Below, in pieces: positions 8,221-14,804 of a stretch of DNA of 24,421 nt. Source of the stretch: SIG673 sp045660565 (GTDB lineage: Bacteria; Bacillota; Clostridia; Oscillospirales; CAG-272). The DNA is taken from the NCBI GenBank assembly GCA_045660565.1, contig JAZRDX010000184.1:1-24421 (forward strand), in the 5' to 3' direction. Within the stretch, counting starts at the first letter, position 1, and every line of letters begins with the position of its first letter. The translations under genes were made by a program, and so were the position numbers. Below the pieces are notes generated by a model that saw nothing but the letters and a program-made list of their open reading frames with translations, was not told the DNA's origin and made no database searches.

Positions 8221-8949
8221 ATGCTGGAAATTAAAAACCTTTGCTTTACGGTAAAGGACGGAGACAAAACCCTTGAAATAATTAATGACGTAAGTCTTAC
8301 CGTTCCGGACGGAAAATTCGTTGTAATAACGGGCCCTAACGGAGGCGGAAAATCCACCCTTGCAAGACTTATAATGGGACTTGAAAAGCCCACGTCGGGT
8401 AAAATCATATATAACGGAACGGATATAACCGATATGTCGGTAACAGAAAGAGCAAAGCTCGGTATTGGCTACGCGTTCCAGCAGCCGCCGAGATTTAAAG
8501 GTCTTACGGTAAGCAAGATGCTTTCTCTTGCGGCAGGTAAGCCTTTATCCGAAAAGGAGAGCTGTGGGTATCTCAGCCGCGTCGGACTTTGCTCGGCGGA
8601 ATACGTAAAAAGAGAGCTTGACGCGTCTCTTTCGGGCGGAGAAATGAAGCGTATCGAAATCGCAACGCTTATGGTACGGAAGCCCGACCTTGCGATTTTC
8701 GACGAGCCGGAGGCAGGAATAGATCTCTGGAGCTTTTCAATGCTTGTTGAAACCTTCAAGAAAATGCAAAAAGAGGCGAGCGGAACGACGGTTATCATTT
8801 CTCATCAGGAGAGAATAATGTCTCTTGCCGACGAAATGGTGGTTATAGCTGACGGTAAGGTTAAGAGTCAGGGAAGCGGTAAGGATATGCTTCCGAAGCT
8901 TATGTGCGAGTTTTCGCCCTGCTGTGCCGTAAAAAACCAGGCTGAGTGA
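8221..8949 (+). CDS. sufC: Fe-S assembly ATPase SufC
   Basis: SufC is the ABC-type ATPase that drives the SufB scaffold in Fe-S cluster assembly in the cytosol. The 242-residue protein has Walker A GPNGGGKST (38-46), a Q-loop in YAFQQPPRF, the signature LSGGEMKR, Walker B LAIFDEPEAGID, and the switch histidine in ISHQ. The combination of LSGGE and EPEAGID is typical of SufC rather than of transporter ATPases. The ATG at 8221 is used because the longer frame would begin inside the promoter; AGGA lies about 10 bases upstream. The scaffold gene follows after 25 bp. Confidence 0.95.
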   Translation: MLEIKNLCFTVKDGDKTLEIINDVSLTVPDGKFVVITGPNGGGKSTLARLIMGLEKPTSGKIIYNGTDITDMSVTERAKLGIGYAFQQPPRFKGLTVSKMLSLAAGKPLSEKESCGYLSRVGLCSAEYVKRELDASLSGGEMKRIEIATLMVRKPDLAIFDEPEAGIDLWSFSMLVETFKKMQKEASGTTVIISHQERIMSLADEMVVIADGKVKSQGSGKDMLPKLMCEFSPCCAVKNQAE

Positions 8950-8974
8950 TTTTGTTTTTGAAAAGGAATTTAAT

Positions 8975-9892
8975 ATGGAAAAGATAGATAAAGAGCTTCT
9001 TTCGCAGGTTGCGGGACTTCACGAAATCCCCGCAGGAGCGTACAACATACGTAAAAACGGTGGCTCGGGCGGCAGAAGAAGCACGGAAAATATAGAGATA
9101 ATCACAAAGGAAGATAAAGCGGGAATCGATATAAAAATAAAACCCGGAACAAAGAATGAATCGGTCCATATGCCGGTAATCATAACCGAAACCGGTATAG
9201 ACGACATGGTATATAACGACTTCTACGTAGGCGAGGACGCTGACGTCCTTATCGTCGCGGGCTGCGGAATCCATAACAGCGGAGATAAGGATTCAAAGCA
9301 CGACGGAATCCATAGGTTCTTTATTGAAAAGAACGCGCGTCTGCGTTACGTTGAAAAGCATTACGGAGAGGGAGACGGCAAGGGAGAGCGTATAATGAAT
9401 CCCTCCACCGAGGTTACTCTCGGAGAGAACGCCGTTTGCGAGATGGAAATGGTGCAGATAAAGGGTGTTGACTCAACCGTCAGAAAGATGGACGCGTTTC
9501 TCGGCAAAAACTCCAAGCTTATCGTTACCGAAAGACTTATGACACACGGCAGCCAGTTTGCGCAGTCGGATATGGAGATTAACCTTGACGGAGAGGACTC
9601 CTCGGCGCAGATAATCTCGCGTTCGGTAGGTAAGGACGATTCAAAGCAAGTGTTTAACCCTATTGCGGTAGGAAATAACGCCTGTCGCGCGCATATTCAG
9701 TGCGATTCCATTATTATGGATAACTCGAATATCCGTTCAATCCCCGAGATTGCGGCAAACCACAGAGACGCGCAGATAGTACACGAGGCGGCTATAGGAA
9801 GGATAAACGGAGACCAGCTTTTAAAGCTCCAGACACTCGGTCTCACTCCCGAGGAAGCGGAAAACGTTATTATCGACGGATTTCTTAAGTAA
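8975..9892 (+). CDS. sufB: Short SufB/SufD-family Fe-S scaffold protein
   Basis: A 305-residue SufB/D-family protein, about 150 residues shorter than E. coli SufB because the N-terminal region is missing. The right-handed beta-helix core is present. The C-terminal block EAAIGRINGDQLLKLQTLGL followed by TPEEAENVIIDGFL is the family's most conserved part and binds SufC. Candidate cluster ligands are C97, C155, C237 and C243. Only one B/D-type gene is present, and there is no sufS, sufU or sufE next to it. This fits the minimal two-gene SUF (SMS-type) system known from anaerobes and archaea. The ribosome site GGA lies 7 bases before the ATG. Two terminators follow. Confidence 0.92.
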   Translation: MEKIDKELLSQVAGLHEIPAGAYNIRKNGGSGGRRSTENIEIITKEDKAGIDIKIKPGTKNESVHMPVIITETGIDDMVYNDFYVGEDADVLIVAGCGIHNSGDKDSKHDGIHRFFIEKNARLRYVEKHYGEGDGKGERIMNPSTEVTLGENAVCEMEMVQIKGVDSTVRKMDAFLGKNSKLIVTERLMTHGSQFAQSDMEINLDGEDSSAQIISRSVGKDDSKQVFNPIAVGNNACRAHIQCDSIIMDNSNIRSIPEIAANHRDAQIVHEAAIGRINGDQLLKLQTLGLTPEEAENVIIDGFLK

Positions 9893-9930
9893 TCACCTAT
9901 AATAGGAAAAATTAAAGCTTAAATAAACCT

Positions 9931-9956
9931 AAAAAGAGCCGATTTCGGCTCTTTTT
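9931..9956 (+). terminator. Terminator of the suf operon
   Basis: An 11-bp perfect stem (9931-9941 with 9946-9956), loop attt, followed by a run of T. Confidence 0.9.
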
Positions 9957-9999
9957 TTGCGTATTCCGGCTTTTTTTAACGTAAATGTATATCGGAATA

Positions 10000-10033
10000 A
10001 AACAAAAAACGGGCTTTTGCCCGTTTTTTGTTT
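10000..10033. terminator. Second, bidirectional terminator
   Basis: A 15-bp perfect stem (10000-10014 with 10019-10033), loop tttt, with A and T runs on both sides. On the minus strand it lies directly after a remnant of the NUDIX gene end (10045-10068), so it was probably the original terminator of that gene. Confidence 0.88.
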
Positions 10034-10044
10034 GTTCTTTATCT

Positions 10045-10068
10045 CAAAACCATCGCCTTAAGCACTGC
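10045..10068 (-). repeat. Duplicated 3'-end fragment of the NUDIX gene (remnant copy)
   Basis: These 24 bp match 10636-10659, the last codons of the NUDIX gene, at 23 of 24 positions. On the minus strand they read AVLKAMVLR and a stop, against AVLKALVLG and a stop in the intact gene. The remnant lies just outside the left inverted repeat of the DUF559 element. Confidence 0.8.
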
Positions 10069-10074
10069 ATAAAA

Positions 10075-10124
10075 GGCTCCCTTGTGTAAAGGGAGCTGGC
10101 GCCGTAGGCGTCTGAGGGATTGTT
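10075..10124 (+). repeat. Left terminal inverted repeat of the DUF559 element
   Basis: It holds hairpin 1 (GCTCCCTT with AAGGGAGC, loop gtgta) and a small hairpin 2 (GCC gta GGC), then GAGGGATTGT. Compared with the right end, the two differences in the outer 26 bp are G to C and C to G at bases that pair with each other. Confidence 0.8.
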
Positions 10125-10132
10125 GTATTTTG

Positions 10133-10501
10133 CTATACAAGATTGTTGAGGGCTTTTTCTACAAGATGTTCGATATAATTACAAACGCCTCGGAAGTTTT
10201 TATGTATTTCCGTGTTCGGTATTCTAATAACTGTCAATCCATACTCTTCAAGAAAAGCAGTTCTTTCTTTGTCGTATTGCTTTCCTTCTTCCGTATAATG
10301 CCCTGAACCGTCAAGTTCAATAATAAGTTTTGCTTTTGCACAATAAAAATCTGCGATATATTTACCGAGAACTTTTTGACGAGAAAAGCGAATGGGATAG
10401 TTGCGCAAAAAATCGTACCAAAGATGATTTTCTTCCTTGGTCATATTATTTCGCAGCATTTTTGCGGTTGGAACAATGTCTTTGTTATGTTTTCTCTGCA
10501 T
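10133..10501 (-). CDS. DUF559-domain endonuclease-like protein
   Basis: A 122-residue protein of the DUF559 family, which has the very-short-patch-repair (Vsr)/PD-(D/E)XK endonuclease fold. Visible features are FSRQKVLGKYIADFYC with D51, LIIELDGSGH with E62, D64 and H68, then YDKER and a C-terminal VIRIPNTEI; these are the family's conserved blocks and likely metal and catalytic residues. Length is typical. The ribosome site GGAGGG lies inside the right inverted repeat, 8 bases before the ATG, so the repeat supplies the translation start signal. The gene fills the space between the two repeats. Whether it nicks DNA to move the element, or is a passenger, cannot be decided here. Confidence 0.88.
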   Translation of the reverse strand: MQRKHNKDIVPTAKMLRNNMTKEENHLWYDFLRNYPIRFSRQKVLGKYIADFYCAKAKLIIELDGSGHYTEEGKQYDKERTAFLEEYGLTVIRIPNTEIHKNFRGVCNYIEHLVEKALNNLV

Positions 10502-10504
10502 TTT

Positions 10505-10559
10505 ACAATCCCTCCGTCATTTTCCTCGAAAATGCCACCTCCCTTTACACAAGGGAGGC
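10505..10559 (-). repeat. Right terminal inverted repeat of the DUF559 element
   Basis: The counterpart of the left repeat. Read on the minus strand it has the same CTCCCTT/AAGGGAG hairpin, then a different second hairpin (CATTTTC gag GAAAATG), then GGAGGGATTGT, which serves as the ribosome site of the internal gene. Confidence 0.8.
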
Positions 10560-10584
10560 TCTTTGGTTACCTACGTTATATCAA

Positions 10585-10615
10585 ATAAACCGTAGAAAAT
10601 CAACCTGCGGTTTAT
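10585..10615 (-). terminator. Weak hairpin after the NUDIX gene
   Basis: Arms 10585-10595 and 10605-10615 pair over 11 bp with one G-U wobble, loop 9 nt. The T-run on the minus side is short, so termination is uncertain. Confidence 0.4.
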
Positions 10616-10629
10616 ATATTTTCAAGTAT

Positions 10630-11190
10630 TTACCCCAAAACCAACGCCTTAAGCACTGCCGCCTGCGTTTTGCCGTCGGGAATTTCGTTTCGCTTTATCA
10701 TTTCGACAACCTCGGCAAAGGGTATCTTTACAACGTCAAGAAACTCGTCCTCGTCAAGGTCGCGCTCACCAAGAGTAAGTCCAGTCGCGACGTACATATA
10801 GATTTTTTCTCCGAGAATTGCGGGAGAGGGGTAGTACTCGCCGATAAATTTCAGTTCCTTTGCAGTGTATCCCGTTTCCTCGAGCAGCTCGCGCTTTGCC
10901 GCTGTAAGCGGATCCTCCTCGGCGCTGTCAAGCTTGCCTGCCGGAATTTCCCATATAACCTCGTTAAACGGGTAACGGAACTGTCGCTCCATTATGATTT
11001 CACCCTTGTCGGTTATCGGTACGACGCAAACCGCGCCGTTATGAAGAATAACCTCGCGGGTTGAGCTTTTGCCGTTAGGCAGCTCTACCGTATCTTTTAT
11101 AAGATGGACTATATGACCTGTAAATATTTCCTCTCTTGAAAGCTTCTTTTCGGAAAGTCTTTTGTTTTCTTCGGTTTTATTAATATTCAT
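10630..11190 (-). CDS. NUDIX hydrolase, ADP-ribose pyrophosphatase type
   Basis: A 186-residue protein similar to NudF-type ADP-ribose pyrophosphatases, which split ADP-ribose into AMP and ribose 5-phosphate. The Nudix box spans residues 85-108, with GKLDSAEED at its start and RELLEETGY (R100, E101, E104, E105) at its end; it has one extra residue in the first loop compared with the strict consensus. Upstream, RQFRYPFNEVIWEIPAGK is the typical substrate-side block of this subfamily. The ATG at 11190 is preceded by AAAGGG, and its promoter lies 32-60 bp upstream, so the longer frame back to 11343 is rejected. The last codons are duplicated beyond the DUF559 element. Confidence 0.92.
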   Translation of the reverse strand: MNINKTEENKRLSEKKLSREEIFTGHIVHLIKDTVELPNGKSSTREVILHNGAVCVVPITDKGEIIMERQFRYPFNEVIWEIPAGKLDSAEEDPLTAAKRELLEETGYTAKELKFIGEYYPSPAILGEKIYMYVATGLTLGERDLDEDEFLDVVKIPFAEVVEMIKRNEIPDGKTQAAVLKALVLG

Positions 11191-11221
11191 ATCTTTGCCC
11201 TTTCGAATAGTTTGTGCTTTT

Positions 11222-11250
11222 ATTTTAATACTTTTTGAAACGAAAATCAA
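11222..11250 (-). promoter_or_regulatory. Promoter of the NUDIX gene
   Basis: On the minus strand TTGATT (11245-11250) and TAAAAT (11222-11227) are 17 bp apart. It lies back to back with the murI promoter. Confidence 0.65.
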
Positions 11251-11269
11251 CGTTATTTTATGAAAATTA

Positions 11270-11298
11270 TTGCAATTTATATGAAAAAGCGCTATACT
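11270..11298 (+). promoter_or_regulatory. Promoter of murI
   Basis: TTGCAA (11270-11275) and TATACT (11293-11298) with a 17-bp spacer. The leader to the TTG start would be about 90 nt. Confidence 0.7.
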
Positions 11299-11340
11299 TA
11301 AAATAAAAAGCACGCATGCGCCAGAAAAAGATATATTTAA

Positions 11341-11390
11341 CACCCCGTCATAATAAAATATTATGAGAAAGTTTAGTTAGTCAAGGGGTG
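11341..11390 (+). promoter_or_regulatory. murI leader hairpin that can mask the ribosome site
   Basis: CACCCC (11341-11346) is complementary to GGGGTG (11385-11390), which is the ribosome site of murI. Between them is a perfect 7-bp hairpin (11349-11355 with 11359-11365, loop aaa). The fold would cover the ribosome site. A regulatory role is inferred. Confidence 0.4.
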
Positions 11391-11395
11391 AAGCT

Positions 11396-12169
11396 TTGGA
11401 TAAAAAAAGTCTGCCGATAGGAATTATTGATTCGGGTGTCGGAGGTATAAGCGTTTTAAAAGAGATAAAGAAGCTGCTGCCAAAGGAAAACTATATCTAT
11501 TTATCCGATACAGAAAATGCTCCGTACGGTACAAAAAGCGCGGAAGAAATACGCGGACTTACCGAAAACGCGGTAAAGCGTCTGCTTCTCTATCCCTGCA
11601 AGGCTATTGTGATTGCCTGTAATACCGCTACCGCCGCCGCTATTGAAACATTAAGGGAAAAATACCCGTCTACACCTATCATAGGACTTGAGCCTGCGGT
11701 TATGCCCGCCGCGCGACATTTTCCCGGCAAGAACGTTCTTGTTTTATCAACCGAGGCAACCGAGAAAACGGAACGGTTTAAAAGACTTGTAGCGGCTGCA
11801 TCGGAAAGGTGCAGAGTGATTTGCCTGCCTACGCAGAAAATAGTGTCGTTCGTGGAAGCGGGAATGGAGGACAGCCCCGCGCTGGTTTCCTATCTTAAAT
11901 CGGAGTTTAATAGGTATAGAAAAGAAAGATTTTCGGCGGTGGTTCTCGGATGCACTCATTTTCCGTTTGCCAAAAGAGCAATTGAACGTGCGCTTGGGTA
12001 CAGACCGTGCTTTTACGACGGTGCCGCCGGTGCGGCTAAACGCCTGAAAAACCTTATCTCTAAGGAAGGACTTTTAAACGCACACGGCAGAAGCGGAGAG
12101 ACGCTGTGGCTTGAAAACGGGTTCTCTGCAGTCGGCAGAAAAATGATAAATAAAGCAATAATCAACTAA
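11396..12169 (+). CDS. murI: Glutamate racemase MurI
   Basis: This enzyme converts L- to D-glutamate for peptidoglycan. The 257-residue protein has the standard motifs: IDSGVGG (D12 near the N-terminus), APYGTKS, the first catalytic cysteine C75 in ACNTAT, and the second, C186, in LGCTHFP, with H188. Length is normal. The start is a TTG, supported by AAGGGGTG 5 bases upstream and by the IDSGVGG motif lying at the right distance. The next gene begins about 23 bp downstream with no terminator between, so they are probably one operon. Confidence 0.95.
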   Translation: MDKKSLPIGIIDSGVGGISVLKEIKKLLPKENYIYLSDTENAPYGTKSAEEIRGLTENAVKRLLLYPCKAIVIACNTATAAAIETLREKYPSTPIIGLEPAVMPAARHFPGKNVLVLSTEATEKTERFKRLVAAASERCRVICLPTQKIVSFVEAGMEDSPALVSYLKSEFNRYRKERFSAVVLGCTHFPFAKRAIERALGYRPCFYDGAAGAAKRLKNLISKEGLLNAHGRSGETLWLENGFSAVGRKMINKAIIN

Positions 12170-12192
12170 TACTTAAACACAAGGTGCAAAAA

Positions 12193-13263
12193 GTGAACAT
12201 ATTATTAAACAAAATAGAAGTTAAAAAGCTAAAAAAACTTATCGGTATCAGAAACGAAAACCTCAAAATTATTGAGATTTATTCGGAATATTTAAATAAC
12301 TGTCCGACGCTTGTCAGCCCCGAGCTTGTCTCCGAAATTGTAGAGGAATGCAGCGTTTCGGATGAGACGGCATTCGTCAGTATTTTAAGTGCCGCGTGCG
12401 GTTTTAATACCGAAGAAAATGAGGACGACAGAGCCTTTGAGGAAAGATATTTCGTTCCTTCGGTAAAGAAAATTAATCCATCGGAATATGAGAAAAATCC
12501 GTATCTTTGCAAAATCTACCTTCCGAACGTAAAGCGGAACGGCTGGGAGTTTACCTCTCTCGGCTATAAACCGTATGAAGGCTTTATATGCGGAGATATT
12601 ATTCTTAAGGAGGACCTTACCGAAATTCCACGCCTCGGTTTTTTTGATAAAGAATACACATTTCCTGCGGTTTTACAGGACGGCAGGGAGTGGATGGCGG
12701 TTAAGCCGAACGAAATAGAAACGATGCGTGAGCCGCTTGAGCTTGTAAACGGAAAGGTGCTAACGCTTGGACTTGGACTCGGTTATTTTACGTATATGGC
12801 GTCTGAAAAGGGAAACGTAAGCGAGATTACGGTAATTGAAAAGGACGAAACTGTTATAGAGCTTTTTAAAAAATATCTTCTTCCGCAGTTTATTAATAAG
12901 GATAAGGTTAATATACTTTGCGCCGACGCGTTTGATTACACTAAAAACGAGCTTAAGGACGGACGGTACGACTTTGTTTTTGCCGACACGTGGCACGACG
13001 TGTCCGACGGCTTTCCGATGTATCTGCGTCTGAAAAGAGAGGAAAAACGTTTTAAGACGACAAAATTTCTATACTGGATTGAAAAATCACTTCTCTCACA
13101 TCTTCGCTGGCTGCTTTTTGACGAGCTTGCCGAAACGGTGCTTCTTGACAGAGCGCAGGACGGAAAAGGCGAGCCTATAAGAGATTTTGACGGATTAAAA
13201 CGCTTCCTTTCCGACGAAAGCTTAAGCTTAATTGCAAGAAATATTCGCAGAATAGAGGAATAG
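12193..13263 (+). CDS. Uncharacterised SAM-methyltransferase-fold protein
   Basis: A 356-residue protein. The N-terminal half (about 1-175) shows no motif I recognise. From about residue 187 it has a class I methyltransferase/spermidine-synthase-like Rossmann fold: VLTLGLGLGYFTYMA as the glycine-rich motif I, ITVIEKDE as the acidic end of strand 2, ILCADAFDY, and YDFVFADTWHD as motif IV. No cysteine nucleophile or NPPY motif marks it as an RNA or DNA methyltransferase. The start is uncertain: GTG at 12193 has AAGGTG 6 bases upstream, whereas the GTG at 12184 lies inside that site. It follows murI closely and ends just before a strong terminator. Substrate unknown. Confidence 0.75.
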   Translation: MNILLNKIEVKKLKKLIGIRNENLKIIEIYSEYLNNCPTLVSPELVSEIVEECSVSDETAFVSILSAACGFNTEENEDDRAFEERYFVPSVKKINPSEYEKNPYLCKIYLPNVKRNGWEFTSLGYKPYEGFICGDIILKEDLTEIPRLGFFDKEYTFPAVLQDGREWMAVKPNEIETMREPLELVNGKVLTLGLGLGYFTYMASEKGNVSEITVIEKDETVIELFKKYLLPQFINKDKVNILCADAFDYTKNELKDGRYDFVFADTWHDVSDGFPMYLRLKREEKRFKTTKFLYWIEKSLLSHLRWLLFDELAETVLLDRAQDGKGEPIRDFDGLKRFLSDESLSLIARNIRRIEE

Positions 13264-13310
13264 ATTTAAGCAGTACTTCAAAAATCACCTAAGCGGTACG
13301 CATACGGTTT

Positions 13311-13351
13311 AAAAAACAAGTCGGCAGATACGGTCTGCCGACTTGTTTTTT
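13311..13351. terminator. Strong bidirectional terminator (copy 2 of a repeated hairpin)
   Basis: An 18-bp perfect stem (13311-13328 with 13334-13351), loop tacgg. The inner 15 bp of stem are identical to the terminator at 4941-4975, and the loop differs by one base. It also lies between convergent genes. From 13352 to 13581 I see only an imperfect hairpin near 13467-13487 and no gene. Confidence 0.92.
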
Positions 13352-13581
13352 ATAAATTTTTCACTACTTTTCTTAATTCTCTATTTTCCGTATGGTGTGG
13401 CTTACTCACGCTGTTTTTACTGTTTCTTATTTGAACTATTCTTTATTATGTTACTTGTTTTTTATTGCTCCGGTCCGAAGCAATTGTACCAAATCCCCTG
13501 CCAAACAGCTTTGTTTCCGTTTAGCTTAGTAACGTCTATACGCCACCGTACTCTTTCCTGCACTTGTCTGCACGGCGAGTT

Positions 13582-14556
13582 TTACCCGACTGTCCGCCCG
13601 GTAAGCTCTGCGATTTTTGCTTTAAGAGCTACGTAGGCTTCGCCGGCGTCATTAATATCCTTAACAGTTTCTTCCATAGGACATATTCCGTCGCCTTGAC
13701 GGTTTACTATGTATTCGGTAAGCTTATTATATCTTACCGACACCCCGTGGTCGTTAAACCACTCCACCGCCGCGCGGCTCATGGTAACTCCGTAACAGCC
13801 TTTAACCCCTCCGAGCGTCATTACCATAGCCGCCGCTTTTCCTACGATTTTATCAACAATGTATGCGTTTTCGAGAAGACCGCCCTCGTAAAGCTTAATA
13901 ATCGGAGCTATTCCTCTCGCGTTTACCGTCTTTTCTATTATGTTGTCCTTTATCAGCACACAGGACGCGCTTTCCTCAAGTATAAGGTTAACCGCCGAGA
14001 AAACTGCGTCTTTATGTTTATTTTTCGGATAATTAAGTACCGTCATAGCTATCGCGGGAACAACGATAAGCTGAACTATTATTCCGGGTATTCCCGTTAT
14101 CAAAGAGGCAATAACCGTTGCCGCCTTAAGCGATTCGTCAAAATGCAAAAACACTCTCATGGAAAGTCCGTATACAGCTCTTCCCACTACCATCGCGGAA
14201 AGCATTGCGGGATACATTCCGAGCTTATATTTACGGAGCGGTGTTTTATAGTAAAGCAGTCCGGTTATGAGACCGTAAACCGTAAGCTCAAATGACATAA
14301 GAATTGCAGTCGGGTAGATAACAGGCATTCCTGTTAAAGCTCCGTTTATGTACGGAAGGGTAAAGCCCAGTATTCCCGCGTATTTCCAGCCACAAAGGAG
14401 GCCGCAGAGAAATACCGGTATATGCATGGGAAGAAGAACGTTTCCTTTTATTCCGAGACCGTGAGCAAGGACGTACGGAAGTATAAGTCCGAGCGCAAGC
14501 ATAAAGCCGGAAATAACAAGTCTTTTATTGTAATCCTTAATCTTATTTTCTCTCAT
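13582..14556 (-). CDS. ECF transporter S-component fused to a DUF1893 domain
   Basis: A 324-residue, two-part protein. Residues 12-175 hold about six hydrophobic segments with LPMHIPVFLCGLLCGW and LPYINGALTGMPVIYPTA, fitting the substrate-binding S-component of an energy-coupling-factor vitamin importer. Residues 188-312 match the DUF1893 (TM1506-like) family, which has a cytidine-deaminase-like fold: LILEESASCVLIKD, then ARGIAPIIKLYE, KAAAMVMTLGGVKGCYGVTMS and GDGICPMEE. Such domains are usually separate proteins. The deaminase zinc motifs are not obvious, so it may bind rather than convert a ligand. No EcfA or EcfT gene is nearby, so it would use a shared module. The downstream position after metH and metF hints at a cofactor such as a vitamin, but this is inference. 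The ATG has AAAGGA upstream and its own promoter. Confidence 0.82.
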   Translation of the reverse strand: MRENKIKDYNKRLVISGFMLALGLILPYVLAHGLGIKGNVLLPMHIPVFLCGLLCGWKYAGILGFTLPYINGALTGMPVIYPTAILMSFELTVYGLITGLLYYKTPLRKYKLGMYPAMLSAMVVGRAVYGLSMRVFLHFDESLKAATVIASLITGIPGIIVQLIVVPAIAMTVLNYPKNKHKDAVFSAVNLILEESASCVLIKDNIIEKTVNARGIAPIIKLYEGGLLENAYIVDKIVGKAAAMVMTLGGVKGCYGVTMSRAAVEWFNDHGVSVRYNKLTEYIVNRQGDGICPMEETVKDINDAGEAYVALKAKIAELTGRTVG

Positions 14557-14595
14557 TTTTCGTTTCCTTTGTCCTTTCCATTAATCTCTGACGTT

Positions 14596-14624
14596 AGAAT
14601 ATCACACGGAAAGGAATTTGTCAA
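14596..14624 (-). promoter_or_regulatory. Promoter of the ECF-DUF1893 gene
   Basis: On the minus strand TTGACA (14619-14624) and TATTCT (14596-14601) with a 17-bp spacer, 40 bp before the start codon. No cobalamin, TPP or other riboswitch motif is visible between. Confidence 0.8.
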
Positions 14625-14767
14625 GTTATCCGTACAATCTTAAAGCGTTTTACGAAAGCTCGATGTTTTAAACAACTTAAGAGTGCTTTTTTTGTATATA
14701 ATTTTTCGTTTCAGTATCAGTTCGTATTAATAGACGTACAAACGTTTCAGTTAAATAATCGAAATAC

Positions 14768-14796
14768 AAAGCTACTGTAAAGCAGCACTAAGCTTT
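14768..14796 (-). terminator. Possible terminator of metH
   Basis: AAAGCT/AGCTTT arms (14768-14773 with 14791-14796), with a small inner CTG/CAG stem, lie just after the metH stop. The following sequence is T-rich but has no long T-run. Confidence 0.35.
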
Positions 14797-14804
14797 CAGT
14801 ATAT

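Larger units (their letters stand above)
10075..10559. mobile_element. MITE-like element with structured inverted repeats carrying a DUF559 gene
   Basis: The two ends are inverted repeats: 10075-10100 matches the reverse complement of 10534-10559 at 24 of 26 positions. An inner block GAGGGATTGT (10114-10123 and its complement at 10505-10514) is also shared. Each end folds into a CTCCCTT/AAGGGAG hairpin followed by a second, variable hairpin. The only gene inside is a DUF559 endonuclease; no transposase is present, so movement would need help from elsewhere or from the endonuclease. No clear target-site duplication was found. Confidence 0.75.

Noticed and set aside
13467..13487. Imperfect hairpin as a terminator for the ECF-DUF1893 gene
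   Set aside because: It has a mismatch and, on the minus strand, is followed by A rather than T; the hairpin at 13311 explains termination better.
13564..14295. Plus-strand ORF of 243 codons
   Set aside because: It lies antisense to the ECF-DUF1893 gene, has no ribosome site, and its composition looks like a shadow of the real gene.
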